Notes: a model not told the origin generated them from the letters alone. 64,000 bases of DNA from Planomicrobium soli (GCF_003014655.1 NZ_PYAT01000014.1:1-64000); one strand, 5' to 3'; numbered from the stretch's first letter, positions 35,046-47,620 are shown. Translations and numbers: made by a program.

Positions 35046-35060
35046 AGTTTTCTGAAACTT
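35046..35060. promoter_or_regulatory. CodY-box candidate
   Basis: AGTTTTCTGAAACTT matches the CodY consensus AATTTTCWGAAAATT at 13 of 15 positions. It sits 4 bases upstream of the ilvE -35. CodY represses BCAA biosynthesis in Bacillales when isoleucine/valine/leucine and GTP are high, so the site fits gene and place. Confidence 0.65.
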
Positions 35061-35387
35061 TTATTGAATTCTAAATACTTTAAGATTATGTATCCGTTTT
35101 CATTGTTATTGCAACAAGGTTTAGAAGGATAAAAAACTAATAAAAAAAATTTTAAAAAATAAAAAAGTAAACTCTTCAACTTAGTTGGAAATCGATTTTA
35201 TTCCTGAATAAGCAGAAGAAGGAATTTTACGTTTAAATCGACTTGAAGAAAAATGAAGAATTTTTCAAAGCTATTTGATGATCTGGCTTGGCCCTATTGT
35301 TTAACTAAAAGCCATTTGATCAACTGACAGTAGATTACACTTTCATGTGCTCTAAAGAACAAAAGGAAGATCCCGCAAACCACAAAA
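35061..35387. other. AT-rich non-coding stretch between tuf and ilvE
   Basis: I found no coding frame, tRNA or hairpin of note here. It is very AT-rich around 35130-35170. Confidence 0.4.
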
Positions 35388-35421
35388 AACCCCCATCTCA
35401 TTTTAAAATGAGATGGGGGTT
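35388..35421 (-). terminator. terminator after tuf
   Basis: AACCCCCATCTCAT (35388-35401) / ATGAGATGGGGGTT (35408-35421), 17 bases past the tuf stop. A TTTTTTG run follows on the minus strand. Confidence 0.95.
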
Positions 35422-35437
35422 AACCACTTAACAGAAA

Positions 35438-36625
35438 TTACTTCTGGATAGAAGCAACGACGCCAGCGCCTACAGTACGTCCACCCTCACGGATAGAGAA
35501 CTTAGTTCCTTCTTCAAGTGCGATTGGAGAGATAAGAGAAACGATCATTTCGATGTTGTCTCCAGGCATAACCATTTCAACGCCTTCAGGAAGGTTGCAA
35601 ACACCAGTTACGTCAGTTGTACGGAAGTAGAACTGTGGACGGTAGTTTGTGAAGAATGGAGTGTGACGTCCACCCTCTTCTTTTGAAAGAACATAAACTT
35701 CTGCTTTGAACTCAGTGTGTGGAGTAATTGTGCCTGGTTTAGCCAATACTTGTCCACGTTGTACGTCGTCACGAGAAATCCCGCGAAGAAGTGCACCGAT
35801 GTTGTCGCCAGCTTCAGCATAGTCAAGCAATTTACGGAACATTTCTACACCTGTTACAGTAGTAGATTTTGGCTCTTCAGTAAGACCGATGATGTCGATA
35901 GTATCGCCGACTTTAACTTGTCCACGCTCAACACGACCAGTAGCAACTGTACCACGACCAGTGATTGAGAAAACGTCCTCAACTGGCATCATGAATGGCT
36001 TGTCAGTGTCACGTGGTGGAGTTGGGATGTACTCATCAACTGCGTTCATCAATTCAACGATTTTTTCTTCCCACTCTTCTTCGCCTTCAAGAGCTTTAAG
36101 AGCTGAACCTTTGATAACAGGAATGTCATCGCCAGGGAATTCATATTCAGATAGAAGGTCGCGAACTTCCATTTCAACTAGTTCAAGAAGCTCTTCGTCG
36201 TCTACCATATCACATTTGTTCATGAATACTACTAGGTAAGGAACACCAACTTGACGTGAAAGAAGGATGTGCTCACGAGTTTGTGGCATTGGGCCGTCAG
36301 CAGCAGATACTACTAGGATCCCGCCGTCCATTTGTGCAGCACCAGTGATCATGTTTTTAACATAGTCAGCGTGTCCTGGGCAGTCAACGTGCGCATAGTG
36401 GCGTGAAGCAGTTTCATATTCAACGTGAGAAGTGTTGATTGTGATTCCACGCTCTTTTTCTTCAGGTGCGTTATCGATTTGAGCATAGCTCATTGCCGTA
36501 CCACCAGAACGTTTTGCAAGTACTGTAGCGATAGCAGCAGTCAAAGTTGTTTTACCATGGTCAACGTGACCGATTGTACCGATATTCGCATGTGTTTTAG
36601 AGCGATCAAATTTAGCTTTTCCCAT
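35438..36625 (-). CDS. tuf: translation elongation factor Tu
   Basis: 395 residues, [27 protein letters not shown]. GTPase motifs [16 protein letters not shown] and NKCD are visible. It delivers aminoacyl-tRNA to the ribosome. I used ATG 36625, with GGAGGA about 8 bases upstream. It is last gene of the str operon but also has its own promoter candidate. Confidence 0.99.
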   Translation of the reverse strand: MGKAKFDRSKTHANIGTIGHVDHGKTTLTAAIATVLAKRSGGTAMSYAQIDNAPEEKERGITINTSHVEYETASRHYAHVDCPGHADYVKNMITGAAQMDGGILVVSAADGPMPQTREHILLSRQVGVPYLVVFMNKCDMVDDEELLELVEMEVRDLLSEYEFPGDDIPVIKGSALKALEGEEEWEEKIVELMNAVDEYIPTPPRDTDKPFMMPVEDVFSITGRGTVATGRVERGQVKVGDTIDIIGLTEEPKSTTVTGVEMFRKLLDYAEAGDNIGALLRGISRDDVQRGQVLAKPGTITPHTEFKAEVYVLSKEEGGRHTPFFTNYRPQFYFRTTDVTGVCNLPEGVEMVMPGDNIEMIVSLISPIALEEGTKFSIREGGRTVGAGVVASIQK

Positions 36626-36673
36626 TAGAAAAATCCTCCTCAAAAATTAAGTTAATTGGATGTTTGAAGTACC

Positions 36674-36697
36674 GGAATAATAGGGCCCTATTATTCC
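36674..36697. repeat. perfect 24-bp palindrome in the tuf leader
   Basis: GGAATAATAGGG followed directly by its exact reverse complement CCCTATTATTCC. In RNA it would form a hairpin with almost no loop. No T-run follows on the minus strand, so it is not a normal terminator. It lies about 50 bases before the tuf start. Confidence 0.75.
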
Positions 36698-36711
36698 AGG
36701 CATACAAACTA

Positions 36712-36740
36712 TTTATACTTTATTGAAGGTCAAAATTCAA
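36712..36740 (-). promoter_or_regulatory. internal tuf promoter, candidate
   Basis: TTGAAT (36735-36740), 17 bases, TATAAA (36712-36717), just after the fusA stop. It would add tuf transcription beyond that of the str operon. Confidence 0.6.
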
Positions 36741-38819
36741 TTATTGACCTTTATTTTTTTTGATAATCTCTTCAGAAATTGATTTTGGTACTTCTTCATA
36801 GTGATCGAAGTGCATTGAGAACACACCACGGCCTTGCGTATTAGAACGCAATGAAGTCGCATAACCAAACATTTCTGCAAGAGGCACCATAGCACGGACA
36901 ACTTGCGCGTTTCCGCGGGCTTCCATACCTTCTACACGGCCGCGGCGTGACGTAATGTCACCCATGATATCTCCAAGGTATTCCTCAGGGATAACAACCT
37001 CAACGCGCATAATTGGTTCAAGAATTACAGGATTAACTTTAGAGATTGCATTTTTAAGCGCCATAGAAGCAGCTACTTTAAATGCCATTTCATTCGAGTC
37101 AACATCATGGTAAGAACCGTCGAACAAACGAGCTTTGATGTCGATCAATGGATATCCGGCAAGAACACCGTTGTCTAGAGAGTCACGAAGACCCGCTTCA
37201 ACTGCTGGGATGTATTCACGAGGAACAACACCACCAACGATACCATTTTCAAACTCAAAACCTGCTCCTTCTTCGTTTGGAGAGAATTCAATCCAAACGT
37301 GTCCGAATTGTCCACGTCCACCAGATTGGCGTACGAATTTACCTTCAACTTGTGCAGAGCTACGGAATGTCTCACGGTAAGATACCTGTGGTGCACCTAC
37401 GTTAGCTTCTACATTGAACTCACGGCGCATACGGTCAACGAGGATATCAAGGTGAAGTTCACCCATACCTGCGATGATCGTTTGACCAGTTTCCTGATCT
37501 GTATGTGCACGGAAAGTCGGATCTTCTTCTTGCAATTTCGCAAGGGCTTGACCCATTTTGTCTTGGTCCGCTTTTGATTTCGGCTCTACTGATAAAGAGA
37601 TAACTGGTTCCGGGAATACCATGCGCTCTAGGATTACTTGGTTTTTCTCGTCGCTCAATGTGTCTCCAGTAGATGTATCTTTAAGGCCGATTGCAGCAGC
37701 GATGTCTCCACAATATACTTCAGAAATCTCTTCACGAGAGTTAGCGTGCATTTGCAGGATACGTCCTACGCGTTCACGCTTCCCTTTAGATGAGTTTTGA
37801 ACGTAAGACCCAGATTTAAGAGTACCAGAATATACGCGGAAGAACGTTAGTTTTCCTACATATGGATCTGTCATTACTTTAAACGCTAGTGCAGAGAATG
37901 GCTCATCTTCGCTAGGTTTACGAAGTACCTCTTCGTCTGAATCTGGAAGAACACCAGTCATAGGTGGTACATCAAGTGGTGATGGTAGGTAGTCAATTAC
38001 TGCATCAAGCATTAATTGAACACCTTTGTTCTTGAATGCAGTTCCGCAAACCACTGGATAGAACTCAACTGCCAACGTTCCTTTACGGATTGCCGCTTTA
38101 AGTTCTTCTTTAGTGATTTCTTCACCGCCAAGATATTTTTCCATCAACTCTTCATCAAGCTCAGCAACAGCTTCCACTAATTTAGTGTGCCATTCCTCAG
38201 CAAGTTCTTTGTGAGATTCAGGAATTTCACCAGTAGTGATTTCAGTTCCTAAGTCATTTGCATAGAAAATGGCATTCATTTCAACTAAGTCGATAATTGC
38301 TTCGAATTCATCTTCAGCACCGATCGGCAATTGAATTGGATGAGCATTCGCTTGTAGGCGATCATGCAAAGTTCTTACTGAGTAAAGGAAATCAGCACCG
38401 ATTTTATCCATTTTGTTGACAAATACAACACGTGGAACGCCATAAGTTGTAGCTTGGCGCCATACCGTTTCAGTTTGTGGTTCAACGCCCGATTGAGCGT
38501 CAAGAACTGTAACTGCACCATCAAGTACACGCAATGAACGTTCAACTTCTACTGTGAAGTCTACGTGTCCAGGAGTATCGATGATGTTAACACGATGGTT
38601 TTTCCATGCAGCTGTTGTTGCAGCAGACGTGATTGTGATACCACGCTCTTGCTCTTGCTCCATCCAGTCCATTTGAGAAGCACCTTCATGCGTTTCACCA
38701 ATTTTATGGATTTTACCTGTGTAGTATAAAATACGCTCCGTAGTAGTCGTTTTACCGGCATCAATGTGTGCCATGATTCCGATATTACGTGTTTTGTCTA
38801 AGGAGAACTCTCTTGCCAT
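36741..38819 (-). CDS. fusA: translation elongation factor G
   Basis: 692 residues, [32 protein letters not shown]-domain motifs [18 protein letters not shown] and [10 protein letters not shown] are followed by domains II-V, ending [13 protein letters not shown]. It drives translocation and ribosome recycling. AAGGAG precedes the ATG. Confidence 0.99.
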   Translation of the reverse strand: MAREFSLDKTRNIGIMAHIDAGKTTTTERILYYTGKIHKIGETHEGASQMDWMEQEQERGITITSAATTAAWKNHRVNIIDTPGHVDFTVEVERSLRVLDGAVTVLDAQSGVEPQTETVWRQATTYGVPRVVFVNKMDKIGADFLYSVRTLHDRLQANAHPIQLPIGAEDEFEAIIDLVEMNAIFYANDLGTEITTGEIPESHKELAEEWHTKLVEAVAELDEELMEKYLGGEEITKEELKAAIRKGTLAVEFYPVVCGTAFKNKGVQLMLDAVIDYLPSPLDVPPMTGVLPDSDEEVLRKPSEDEPFSALAFKVMTDPYVGKLTFFRVYSGTLKSGSYVQNSSKGKRERVGRILQMHANSREEISEVYCGDIAAAIGLKDTSTGDTLSDEKNQVILERMVFPEPVISLSVEPKSKADQDKMGQALAKLQEEDPTFRAHTDQETGQTIIAGMGELHLDILVDRMRREFNVEANVGAPQVSYRETFRSSAQVEGKFVRQSGGRGQFGHVWIEFSPNEEGAGFEFENGIVGGVVPREYIPAVEAGLRDSLDNGVLAGYPLIDIKARLFDGSYHDVDSNEMAFKVAASMALKNAISKVNPVILEPIMRVEVVIPEEYLGDIMGDITSRRGRVEGMEARGNAQVVRAMVPLAEMFGYATSLRSNTQGRGVFSMHFDHYEEVPKSISEEIIKKNKGQ

Positions 38820-38870
38820 GTTGTTTTTCTCCTTCCGTCTCGGATTAAGATTTTAACATCTTGAAAGAAA

Positions 38871-39341
38871 TTACCAGCGATAGTGAGCAAACGCTTTGTT
38901 TGCTTCCGCCATTTTATGGATATCTTCACGTTTCTTAACTGCTGCTCCAGTGTTGTTAGCTGCATCAAGAATTTCATTAGCCAAACGCTCTTCCATTGTT
39001 TTTTCTCCACGAAGACGTGAATAGTTTACAAGGTAGCGAAGACCTAGAGTCGTACGACGTTCTGGACGAACTTCAACTGGCACTTGGTAGTTTGCTCCAC
39101 CGACACGGCGTGCGCGCACTTCAAGTACAGGCATAATGTTTGTCAATGCTTGGTCGTATACTTCAATTGGATCTTTACCGCTGCGTTCTCTAACTAGTTC
39201 AAACGCTCCGTATAGGATCTTTTGTGAAGTACCTCTTTTTCCGTCGACCATCATTTTGTTAATTAAGCGTGTCACCAATTTGGAATTATAAATCGGATCT
39301 GGCAACACGTCACGTTTAGCTACAGGACCTTTACGAGGCAT
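38871..39341 (-). CDS. rpsG: 30S ribosomal protein S7
   Basis: 156 residues, [31 protein letters not shown]. It nucleates the 30S head. I used ATG 39341 with AAAGGAGG about 8 bases upstream; the earlier ATG (39368) precedes that site. Confidence 0.98.
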   Translation of the reverse strand: MPRKGPVAKRDVLPDPIYNSKLVTRLINKMMVDGKRGTSQKILYGAFELVRERSGKDPIEVYDQALTNIMPVLEVRARRVGGANYQVPVEVRPERRTTLGLRYLVNYSRLRGEKTMEERLANEILDAANNTGAAVKKREDIHKMAEANKAFAHYRW

Positions 39342-39383
39342 GTATGTTCCTCCTTTCAACGAAATCACTTCGTTATTATATGA

Positions 39384-39803
39384 TTATTTTTTTTCTTTAG
39401 GGCGTTTAGTTCCGTATTTAGAACGTCCTTGCATACGGCCGTTTACTCCAGCAGTATCAAGTGCTCCACGTACGATATGGTAACGTACACCCGGTAAATC
39501 TTTTACGCGTCCGCCGCGAAGAAGAATTACACTGTGCTCTTGAAGGTTGTGACCTTCTCCAGGGATGTAAGCATTAACCTCAATTTGGTTTGTCAAACGT
39601 ACACGCGCATATTTACGCAATGCAGAGTTTGGCTTTTTCGGTGTCATCGTACCAACACGTGTACAAACTCCACGTTTTTGAGGTGAAGTAGCGTTAGTCT
39701 GAGACTTTTGGAAGCTATTGTACCCTCTATTCAACGCTGGTGAGTTTGATTTCGTGCTTTTTGGTTTACGAGGTTTGTTAACTAATTGGTTAATTGTAGG
39801 CAT
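39384..39803 (-). CDS. rpsL: 30S ribosomal protein S12
   Basis: 139 residues, [24 protein letters not shown]. The decoding loop [17 protein letters not shown] has Lys where streptomycin-sensitive strains do, and [26 protein letters not shown] is present. GAGGAGG precedes the ATG. It is the first gene of the str operon. Confidence 0.98.
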   Translation of the reverse strand: MPTINQLVNKPRKPKSTKSNSPALNRGYNSFQKSQTNATSPQKRGVCTRVGTMTPKKPNSALRKYARVRLTNQIEVNAYIPGEGHNLQEHSVILLRGGRVKDLPGVRYHIVRGALDTAGVNGRMQGRSKYGTKRPKEKK

Positions 39804-40070
39804 CGATTTTTTCCTCCTCTCAAAAGGTGTTCTAATACCACATATCCAGGTGGTTCATTTTTTGGGTAAAAACAAAGTCTTTGTGTTTTTTACACAAAAA
39901 CTGGTATCCAGTGACCGCTGAAGCAGTTGTTTGGAACAGGCGTCCCTATAAAACCAACTTCAAATCGCTTACTGCTGTTTGTACCGATGATCGTTTTACT
40001 TATCTGTACTACTTTAATAAATACTTTAATGAACTTAAATTGAGCAGCAACAGACCGTTAAACATCAACC
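39804..40070 (-). promoter_or_regulatory. long str-operon leader
   Basis: About 265 untranslated bases between the promoter and rpsL. It includes a hairpin TTTTGTGT / ACACAAAG near 39880-39900 and the remnant described separately. No T-run attenuator is obvious. Confidence 0.45.
39890..40018 (-). pseudogene. rplGB: probable remnant of L7Ae-like ribosomal protein (rplGB/ybxF)
   Basis: In one minus-strand frame this reads KVVQISKTIIGTNSSKR, then FEVGF…, ending at TAA 39890. The start resembles the N-terminus of YbxF-type L7Ae proteins (KVxQxxKTxIGTKQ). The EVG piece resembles their GIEVGAAAVA end, as if the middle were deleted. There is no start codon. In B. subtilis rplGB occupies exactly this rpoC-rpsL gap. 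Position plus partial similarity makes a remnant likely, but the fragment is short. Confidence 0.5.
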
Positions 40071-40076
40071 CTCAAT

Positions 40077-40105
40077 ATGTTATCATTCTCTTCTGGCAGT
40101 GTCAA
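40077..40105 (-). promoter_or_regulatory. str operon promoter
   Basis: TTGACA (40100-40105), 17 bases, TAACAT (40077-40082) on the minus strand, just past the rpoC terminator. Confidence 0.8.
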
Positions 40106-40112
40106 CTGATTC

Positions 40113-40149
40113 TTAAAAAATCCCGGAAAGTTTTATTAAAACTTTCCGG
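40113..40149 (-). terminator. terminator after rpoC
   Basis: CCGGAAAGTTTT (40123-40134) / AAAACTTTCCGG (40138-40149), followed on the minus strand by GATTTTTTAAG. It lies 18 bases past the rpoC stop. Confidence 0.9.
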
Positions 40150-40166
40150 AATCAACAAAACTCGTA

Positions 40167-43100
40167 TTATGATTCTGTGCCAACTGTTTCTGCTTGCACG
40201 TCTAATTCGTCTTTTGCAATTTTAATCTGACGGTAACGTTGCATCCCTGTTCCAGCTGGAACAAGCTTACCGATAATAACATTCTCTTTCAATCCTAACA
40301 ATTCATCACGTTTTCCTTTAATGGCTGCATCCGTTAAGACGCGAGTCGTTTCTTGGAAGGACGCTGCTGATAGGAATGATTCGGTTTCAAGTGAAGCTTT
40401 TGTGATTCCGAGAATAACAGGACGGCTGGTAGCAGGAAGATTGCCTTCTAAGACAGCTTTTACGTTCGCTTCTGTAAATTGGTGAATATCCAATAGTGAA
40501 CCTGGAAGCAAATCAGTATCTCCGGCTTCAATTACGCGAACTTTACGGAACATTTGACGGACCATAACCTCAACGTGTTTATCGCCGATTTCAACGCCTT
40601 GCATACGGTAAACTTTTTGAACTTCTTTCAATAGATATACTTGTACAGACTGTACATCTTTAACTTGCAGCAATTGCTTCGGATCAATCGAACCGTCGGT
40701 TAATACTTCACCGCGACGGATTGTATCATCCAGCTGTACTTTTAATCGTGCGTTGTAAGGAGCTAAATATTTACGTGTCTCAACGTCTCCTTGAATTGTA
40801 ATTTCTTTCAGGCCTTCTCTAATTTCGTCAATTTCGGTGATAGTACCGTTAATCTCAGAAATAACAGCTTGCCCTTTCGGATTACGTGATTCAAAAATCT
40901 CTTGGATACGTGGAAGACCTTGGGTAATATCATCACCTGCAACCCCACCAGTGTGGAATGTCCGCATTGTGAGCTGAGTTCCTGGTTCACCGATTGATTG
41001 AGCCGCAATAATTCCTACTGCTTCGCCCACTTCAACTTCGTCACCAGTTGCCAAGTTCGTACCATAACACTTCTTACATACGCCGTGTTTTGTATTACAT
41101 GTAAACGCCGAGCGAATAGTTACTTCCTTGATTCCTGCTTCAAGAATTAGTCGAGTCAAGTCAAGAGTAATCAATTCGTCTTTAGCTACAATAACTTCAT
41201 TTGTTTCCGGATGACGGACTGTTTTCTTCGCGTGACGGCCGATGATGCGCTCGTCAAGCTCTTCGATAACTTCCGTTCCTTCCATCAACGCTCCAACTAG
41301 CAAGCCGCGGTCCGTTCCACAATCATTTTCGCGAACAATTGCATCTTGTGCAACGTCAACCAAACGACGAGTCAAATAACCTGAATCGGCTGTTTTCAAT
41401 GCTGTATCGGCAAGACCTTTACGCGCACCGTGAGTCGAGATGAAGTATTCAAGTACTGTCAAACCTTCACGGAATGAAGATTTGATTGGAAGTTCAATGA
41501 TTCGTCCAGCCGGGTTGGCCATAAGTCCGCGCATACCAGCAAGCTGTGTAAAGTTGGACGCGTTACCACGGGCACCGGAGTCACTCATCATATAAATCGG
41601 GTTTGTCTTATCCAAAGAAGCCATCAATTTTTCCTGAATAACGTCTTTTGCGCTGCTCCAGTAAGAAATGACACGTGAATAACGTTCTTCTTCAGTAATT
41701 AAACCACGGCGGAACTGTTGCATTACTTTATCAACATTTGCTTGTGCCTCGATTAGAATTTCGCCTTTATCAGGAAGTACGACGATATCAGCCACCCCAA
41801 CCGTAATACCAGCTTGAGTTGAATATTTAAATCCAAGGCTCTTCATGCGGTCAAGCATTCTTGAAGTTTCCGTAATGTGGAAACGAGTGAATACTTCAGC
41901 AATGATTTCCCCAAGAATTTTCTTTTTAAATGGCGTCACTAGTTCAGCTTCTTTGAAATGACGGCGGACATCTGTCGTTGTCGGAACAAAGAACTTCGCT
42001 GGTGTTTCCACTTGCAAGTTATAGTTTGTCGGTTCATTGATATAAGGGAACGACTTTGGCAGAATTTCATTGAAAATAACTTTACCGACTGTTGTCAGCA
42101 AAAGCATTTTATTTTGTTCTTCTGTAAACGTCGGATTGTTAACTGATCCCGCTAAGATGGCGATACGTGTATGAAGATGCACGTGACCTGTTTGATAAGC
42201 GATCATTACTTCTTCCGGTCCGGTAAAAGTAGCTCCTTCTCCTGTAGCACCTTCGCGCTCAAGTGTTAAGTAATAGTTTCCTAAAACCATATCCTGGGAT
42301 GGTGTTACAACAGGCTTTCCGTCTTTCGGGTTCAAAATGTTTTGAGCTGCAAGCATCAAAAGTCGAGCTTCTGCTTGTGCTTCAGATGACAACGGTACGT
42401 GAACAGCCATTTGGTCACCATCAAAATCGGCGTTGTATGCAGTACATACTAGCGGATGAAGACGGATCGCTTTACCTTCAACAAGTGTTGGTTCAAATGC
42501 CTGAATACCAAGTCTGTGAAGAGTCGGTGCTCGGTTCAATAGAACCGGATGCTCCTTAATAACATCTTCTAATACATCCCATACTTCAGAATGAAGACGT
42601 TCAATCTTGCGTTTCGCACTCTTGATATTGTGGGCAAGCCCTCGTTCTACAAGTTCTTTCATCACGAAAGGTTTGAACAATTCGATTGCCATTCCTTTTG
42701 GAAGACCGCACTGGTACATTTTCAAGTTCGGTCCAACTACGATAACGGAACGACCAGAATAGTCGACACGTTTACCAAGAAGGTTTTGACGGAAACGCCC
42801 TTGTTTACCTTTTAACATATGAGAAAGAGATTTCAATGGACGGTTACCTGGTCCTGTAACAGGACGGCCACGACGGCCATTGTCAATCAGTGCATCTACA
42901 GCTTCCTGAAGCATACGTTTTTCATTTTGAACGATAATGCTAGGAGCACCAAGATCCAATAAGCGTTTCAAACGGTTGTTCCGGTTGATTACACGACGAT
43001 ATAAATCGTTCAAGTCGGAAGTCGCAAAGCGGCCACCGTCCAATTGAACCATTGGGCGAAGCTCAGGTGGAATAACTGGAAGAACATCTAGAATCATCCA

Positions 43101-43772
43101 ATCAGGATTGTTTCCTGAGTTACGGAAAGATTCCACTACTTCAAGGCGTTTGATCGCACGTGTGCGGCGTTGGCCTTGAGCTGTTTTCAATTCTTCTTTT
43201 AACGAATCAGTTTCGCGCTCAAGATCGATTTCCTGTAGAAGTCGTTTGATCGCTTCCGCTCCCATAGCAGCTTGGAATTTCTTGCCAAACTTATCACGGT
43301 ATGCACGGTATTCTTTTTCAGAAAGAAGTTGCTTCTTCTCTAATGGTGTATCCGCAGGATCGATTACTACATAAGAAGCAAAATAGATAACTTCTTCAAG
43401 TGAGCGTGGGGACATATCCAAGATAAGACCCATACGGCTCGGAATTCCTTTGAAATACCAGATATGTGAAACAGGAGCTGCTAGTTCAATGTGGCCCATA
43501 CGTTCACGTCTTACTTTTGAACGCGTAACTTCAACGCCACAGCGATCACAGACTACACCTTTATAACGGACGCGCTTGTATTTTCCGCAATGGCATTCCC
43601 AGTCTTTAGTAGGACCGAAAATACGTTCACAGAACAAACCGTCTTTTTCAGGTTTTAATGTACGGTAGTTAATTGTTTCTGGCTTTTTGACTTCTCCATA
43701 AGACCATGAGCGAATTTTATCGGGTGACGCTAATCCGATTTTCATATACTCAAAATTGTTAACATCTATCAA
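40167..43772 (-). CDS. rpoC: DNA-directed RNA polymerase subunit beta'
   Basis: 1201 residues. The zinc site is [19 protein letters not shown], the catalytic Mg site [12 protein letters not shown], and a second zinc cluster [11 protein letters not shown]. The start is a TTG at 43772, 8 bases after GGGAGG, giving [20 protein letters not shown] like the B. subtilis protein. It follows rpoB by 107 bases. Confidence 0.99.
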   Translation of the reverse strand: MIDVNNFEYMKIGLASPDKIRSWSYGEVKKPETINYRTLKPEKDGLFCERIFGPTKDWECHCGKYKRVRYKGVVCDRCGVEVTRSKVRRERMGHIELAAPVSHIWYFKGIPSRMGLILDMSPRSLEEVIYFASYVVIDPADTPLEKKQLLSEKEYRAYRDKFGKKFQAAMGAEAIKRLLQEIDLERETDSLKEELKTAQGQRRTRAIKRLEVVESFRNSGNNPDWMILDVLPVIPPELRPMVQLDGGRFATSDLNDLYRRVINRNNRLKRLLDLGAPSIIVQNEKRMLQEAVDALIDNGRRGRPVTGPGNRPLKSLSHMLKGKQGRFRQNLLGKRVDYSGRSVIVVGPNLKMYQCGLPKGMAIELFKPFVMKELVERGLAHNIKSAKRKIERLHSEVWDVLEDVIKEHPVLLNRAPTLHRLGIQAFEPTLVEGKAIRLHPLVCTAYNADFDGDQMAVHVPLSSEAQAEARLLMLAAQNILNPKDGKPVVTPSQDMVLGNYYLTLEREGATGEGATFTGPEEVMIAYQTGHVHLHTRIAILAGSVNNPTFTEEQNKMLLLTTVGKVIFNEILPKSFPYINEPTNYNLQVETPAKFFVPTTTDVRRHFKEAELVTPFKKKILGEIIAEVFTRFHITETSRMLDRMKSLGFKYSTQAGITVGVADIVVLPDKGEILIEAQANVDKVMQQFRRGLITEEERYSRVISYWSSAKDVIQEKLMASLDKTNPIYMMSDSGARGNASNFTQLAGMRGLMANPAGRIIELPIKSSFREGLTVLEYFISTHGARKGLADTALKTADSGYLTRRLVDVAQDAIVRENDCGTDRGLLVGALMEGTEVIEELDERIIGRHAKKTVRHPETNEVIVAKDELITLDLTRLILEAGIKEVTIRSAFTCNTKHGVCKKCYGTNLATGDEVEVGEAVGIIAAQSIGEPGTQLTMRTFHTGGVAGDDITQGLPRIQEIFESRNPKGQAVISEINGTITEIDEIREGLKEITIQGDVETRKYLAPYNARLKVQLDDTIRRGEVLTDGSIDPKQLLQVKDVQSVQVYLLKEVQKVYRMQGVEIGDKHVEVMVRQMFRKVRVIEAGDTDLLPGSLLDIHQFTEANVKAVLEGNLPATSRPVILGITKASLETESFLSAASFQETTRVLTDAAIKGKRDELLGLKENVIIGKLVPAGTGMQRYRQIKIAKDELDVQAETVGTES

Positions 43773-43879
43773 GGAGCCTACCTCCCTTTTGTCTCGAGTT
43801 TCTGCACGGCTCTTCCTCGTTTATGACCAAGCAAATGGAATTCGAACGGCTATTTGAAGCCGTCCGATTCCAAAATTTA

Positions 43880-46800
43880 TCAATCAATTGTTCCAACAGG
43901 CGCTTCTTTATCTGCAATTGGCAAGATGTTCAATGAATCAGCTGGCTGAAGATCATCTTCTTCGTCCAAATCGCGCAATTCAATTTCTTCATCGTCAATC
44001 GTCAACATTTTAACATCCATACCTAAACTTTGAAGTTCTTTGATCAATACTTTGAATGATTCTGGAACACTTGGTTCTGGTACACTTTCGCCTTTGACAA
44101 TAGCTTCATATGTTTTAACACGACCAACTACATCATCCGACTTGACCGTTAAGATTTCTTGAAGCGTATGAGCAGCACCATAAGCTTCGAGTGCCCATAC
44201 TTCCATTTCCCCAAAACGCTGTCCGCCAAATTGAGCTTTACCGCCAAGAGGCTGTTGAGTCACAAGTGAATAAGGACCAGTTGAACGGGCGTGTAACTTG
44301 TCGTCAACCATGTGCGCAAGTTTAATCATATACATAATCCCTACAGATACACGGTTATCAAAAGCTTCACCGGAACGGCCGTCATAAAGAACGGTCTTTC
44401 CGTCACGCGACATTCCTGCTTCTTCCATTGTTCCCCAAACGTCTTCCTCATTGGCACCGTCAAATACAGAAGATGCCATATGAATTCCAAGCGAACGGGA
44501 TGCCATACCTAGATGCAATTCCAATACTTGTCCGATGTTCATCCGGGAAGGTACGCCAAGCGGGTTAAGCATGATGTCAACCGGAGTTCCATCTGGCATG
44601 AACGGCATGTCTTCCTCTGGAAGAATGCGCGAAATTACACCTTTGTTACCATGGCGCCCGGCCATCTTATCACCGACTGAAATTTTACGCTTCTGAACGA
44701 TATAAGCTCGTACTAGTTGGTTAACGCCTGGTGGCAGCTCATCGCCATCTTCGCGGTTGAAGATTTTCACGTCAAGTACGATACCGCCGGCACCGTGAGG
44801 CACACGCAGCGAAGTATCGCGCACTTCACGCGCTTTTTCTCCAAAGATAGCATGCAGTAAGCGCTCTTCAGCTGTCAGTTCTGTTACTCCTTTAGGAGTT
44901 ACTTTACCAACTAAAATATCGCCGTCTTTAACTTCTGCACCGACACGGATAATTCCACGGTCATCCAAATTACGAAGCGCATCTTCACCAACATTCGGAA
45001 TGTCGCGCGTAATTTCTTCAGGTCCAAGTTTAGTATCACGTGAATCGGATTCGTATTCTTCAATATGGACAGATGTGTAAACATCATCTTTAACTAGACG
45101 TTCGCTCATGATGATCGCATCTTCATAGTTAAAGCCATCCCATGTCATAAATGCTACTAATACGTTACGTCCTAATGCCATTTCACCACGTTCCATTGAA
45201 GGACCGTCTGCTAAGATGTCGCGTTTTGACACACGGTCGCCGACTTTTACAATTGGGCGCTGGTTATAGCTGGTTCCTTGGTTAGAACGGACGAATTTTT
45301 GTAATCTGTATGTGGTCACGTCGCCTTTTACTTCTTGGCCGTCGATTTCTTCAATACGGCGAACCTTGATTTCTTTAGCTTCTACCGATTCCACAATACC
45401 TTCATGCTTAGCGATTACCGCTGCTCCTGAGTCGCGTGCTGCCAAATGCTCCATACCTGTACCTACGAAAGGCGCTTCAGGGTTTAACAATGGAACAGCT
45501 TGACGTTGCATGTTCGCTCCCATTAATGCTCGGTTGGAGTCATCGTTTTCAAGGAACGGGATACATGCTGTCGCTACAGAAACAACCTGCTTAGGAGAAA
45601 CGTCCATGTAATCGACACTGCTGCGCTTATAAACGGTGTTCTCACCGCGGAAACGAGCAACAACTTCATCTTCAACAAATGAACCGTCTGGGTTCAGTTT
45701 TGAATTAGCCTGCGCCACTACATAGTTGTCTTCTTCGTCAGCAGTCAAGTAATCGATGTGCTCGGTTACAAGGCCGGTTTCAGGATCTACGCGCCGATAC
45801 GGCGTTTCGATAAAACCAAATTTATTTACTTTCGCAAATGTCGAAAGTGTATTGATCAAACCAATGTTCGGGCCCTCAGGCGTTTCAATCGGACACATGC
45901 GGCCGTAGTGGGAGTAATGAACGTCACGCACTTCGAAGCCTGCGCGCTCACGTGTTAAACCACCGGGTCCAAGAGCCGATAGACGGCGTTTGTGCGTCAA
46001 CTCAGCCAGTGGATTTGTTTGGTCCATGAACTGGGAAAGCTGAGAACTACCGAAAAACTCTTTAATTGACGCAATAACCGGACGGATATTGATCAATTGC
46101 TGTGGTACGATCGCTTGCGTATCGTTGATTGACATGCGCTCACGTACTACGCGCTCCATACGGGATAAGCCGATGCGGAACTGGTTTTGCAACAGCTCAC
46201 CTACTGAACGAAGGCGGCGGTTCCCAAGATGATCAATATCATCCGTGTTTCCAACACCGTAAAGTAGGTTAAAGAAGTAACTAATAGAAGAAATAATATC
46301 AGCTGTTGTTACGTGTTTGATGGCATCTTCCACGTAAGCATTGCTAATTACCGTAATTTCTTTTTGACTCTCGTCATTAGGAGCATAAATTTTAACCGAC
46401 TGAAGTGTAACATCTCCTTCAAGAACGCCGTTTACCGGGTTCACTGTATGGAAACCAACACCACTTTCCAAATTAGGGATCAAGCGGTCCAAAACTCGAC
46501 GGTCAATCAATGTTCCAGCTTCAACCAAAATTTCACCTGTTTCAGGGTCAACCAATGTTTCAGCAATGGTTTGATTGAAAAGACGGTTTTTGATATGAAG
46601 TTTTTTGTTCATTTTATAGCGGCCCACATTTGCTAAATCATAGCGTTTTGGGTCGAAGAAACGTGAATAAAGTAAGCTTTTTGCGCTTTCGACTGTTGGT
46701 GGTTCACCTGGGCGCAAACGCTCATAGATTTCTAGAAGTGCTTTTTCAGTGCTTTCTGTGTTGTCTTTTTCCAGCGTGTTTTGAAGGAATTCGTTATCGC

Positions 46801-47434
46801 CAAGCAAATCAATGATTTCTTGATCAGAACCAAATCCAAGGGCTCTTAAAAGAACAGTCACAGGCAATTTACGCGTGCGGTCGATTCTGACATACACTAC
46901 ATCTTTTGCATCTGTTTCATATTCAAGCCATGCACCGCGGTTTGGAATAACCGTAGCCCCAAAGCCTTTTTTACCGTTTTTGTCTGTTTTGTCATGGAAA
47001 TAAACACTTGGCGAACGTACCAATTGAGAAACGATAACGCGTTCCGCACCATTGATTACAAAAGTTCCGGTTTCCGTCATTAACGGGAAATCTCCCATAA
47101 AGACATCTTGTTCCTTCACTTCGTCCGTTTCTTTGTTGTGAAGACGCACTTTTACGCGAAGCGGAGCCGCGTAAGTCACATCTCGTTCCTTTGATTCATC
47201 GACTGGATATTTTGGTTCTGCGAGACTGTAATCAACAAACTCGAGCGACAGATTCCCTGTGAAATCCTCAATCGGTGAGATGTCCCGGAACATTTCGCGC
47301 AATCCTTCTTCAAGGAACCACTCATAAGACGATGACTGGATTTCAATTAAGTTCGGAAGATCCAGTACTTCACTGATTCTCGAAAAACTTCTGCGTTGAC
47401 GATGCTGACCGTACTGAACTAGTTGACCTGCCAA
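43880..47434 (-). CDS. rpoB: DNA-directed RNA polymerase subunit beta
   Basis: 1184 residues. The rifampicin region [32 protein letters not shown] looks wild-type. I chose the TTG at 47434 ([19 protein letters not shown]), 8 bases after GAGGGG; B. subtilis RpoB starts at the equivalent codon. The GTG nine bases upstream touches the ribosome site. Confidence 0.98.
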   Translation of the reverse strand: MAGQLVQYGQHRQRRSFSRISEVLDLPNLIEIQSSSYEWFLEEGLREMFRDISPIEDFTGNLSLEFVDYSLAEPKYPVDESKERDVTYAAPLRVKVRLHNKETDEVKEQDVFMGDFPLMTETGTFVINGAERVIVSQLVRSPSVYFHDKTDKNGKKGFGATVIPNRGAWLEYETDAKDVVYVRIDRTRKLPVTVLLRALGFGSDQEIIDLLGDNEFLQNTLEKDNTESTEKALLEIYERLRPGEPPTVESAKSLLYSRFFDPKRYDLANVGRYKMNKKLHIKNRLFNQTIAETLVDPETGEILVEAGTLIDRRVLDRLIPNLESGVGFHTVNPVNGVLEGDVTLQSVKIYAPNDESQKEITVISNAYVEDAIKHVTTADIISSISYFFNLLYGVGNTDDIDHLGNRRLRSVGELLQNQFRIGLSRMERVVRERMSINDTQAIVPQQLINIRPVIASIKEFFGSSQLSQFMDQTNPLAELTHKRRLSALGPGGLTRERAGFEVRDVHYSHYGRMCPIETPEGPNIGLINTLSTFAKVNKFGFIETPYRRVDPETGLVTEHIDYLTADEEDNYVVAQANSKLNPDGSFVEDEVVARFRGENTVYKRSSVDYMDVSPKQVVSVATACIPFLENDDSNRALMGANMQRQAVPLLNPEAPFVGTGMEHLAARDSGAAVIAKHEGIVESVEAKEIKVRRIEEIDGQEVKGDVTTYRLQKFVRSNQGTSYNQRPIVKVGDRVSKRDILADGPSMERGEMALGRNVLVAFMTWDGFNYEDAIIMSERLVKDDVYTSVHIEEYESDSRDTKLGPEEITRDIPNVGEDALRNLDDRGIIRVGAEVKDGDILVGKVTPKGVTELTAEERLLHAIFGEKAREVRDTSLRVPHGAGGIVLDVKIFNREDGDELPPGVNQLVRAYIVQKRKISVGDKMAGRHGNKGVISRILPEEDMPFMPDGTPVDIMLNPLGVPSRMNIGQVLELHLGMASRSLGIHMASSVFDGANEEDVWGTMEEAGMSRDGKTVLYDGRSGEAFDNRVSVGIMYMIKLAHMVDDKLHARSTGPYSLVTQQPLGGKAQFGGQRFGEMEVWALEAYGAAHTLQEILTVKSDDVVGRVKTYEAIVKGESVPEPSVPESFKVLIKELQSLGMDVKMLTIDDEEIELRDLDEEDDLQPADSLNILPIADKEAPVGTID

Positions 47435-47443
47435 CTTATTCAC

Positions 47444-47620
47444 CCCTCAATAAAACGATTATAGGTCTTTGCGATTTCCACTAAATAGTGTATGATATCG
47501 AAAAGACAAAAAGAAAACGAGACTAAATTTAGCTCATTTTCGGTTAACACGTAATTCATACTGTCGCTATGCCATGCCCGAAAAAGGGCAAACGACCTCA
47601 AAATAATAATTTTGCATTTC
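47444..47620 (-). promoter_or_regulatory. rpoB leader
   Basis: The untranslated region of rpoB. A small hairpin TGCCC/GGGCA lies near 47575-47590. I see no terminator-like T-run here. Confidence 0.4.

Noticed and set aside
34948..35060. A second T-box upstream of ilvE
   Set aside because: No GGTGG-ACC T-box sequence or long terminator is present. Only a promoter and CodY-like box are seen.
36674..36697. Palindrome as a fusA terminator
   Set aside because: No T-run follows on the minus strand and tuf is expected to be co-transcribed.
39881..40225. A 114-residue plus-strand open frame across the str leader and rpoC end
   Set aside because: It is antisense to rpoC and a terminator, has no ribosome site, and has no recognisable domain.
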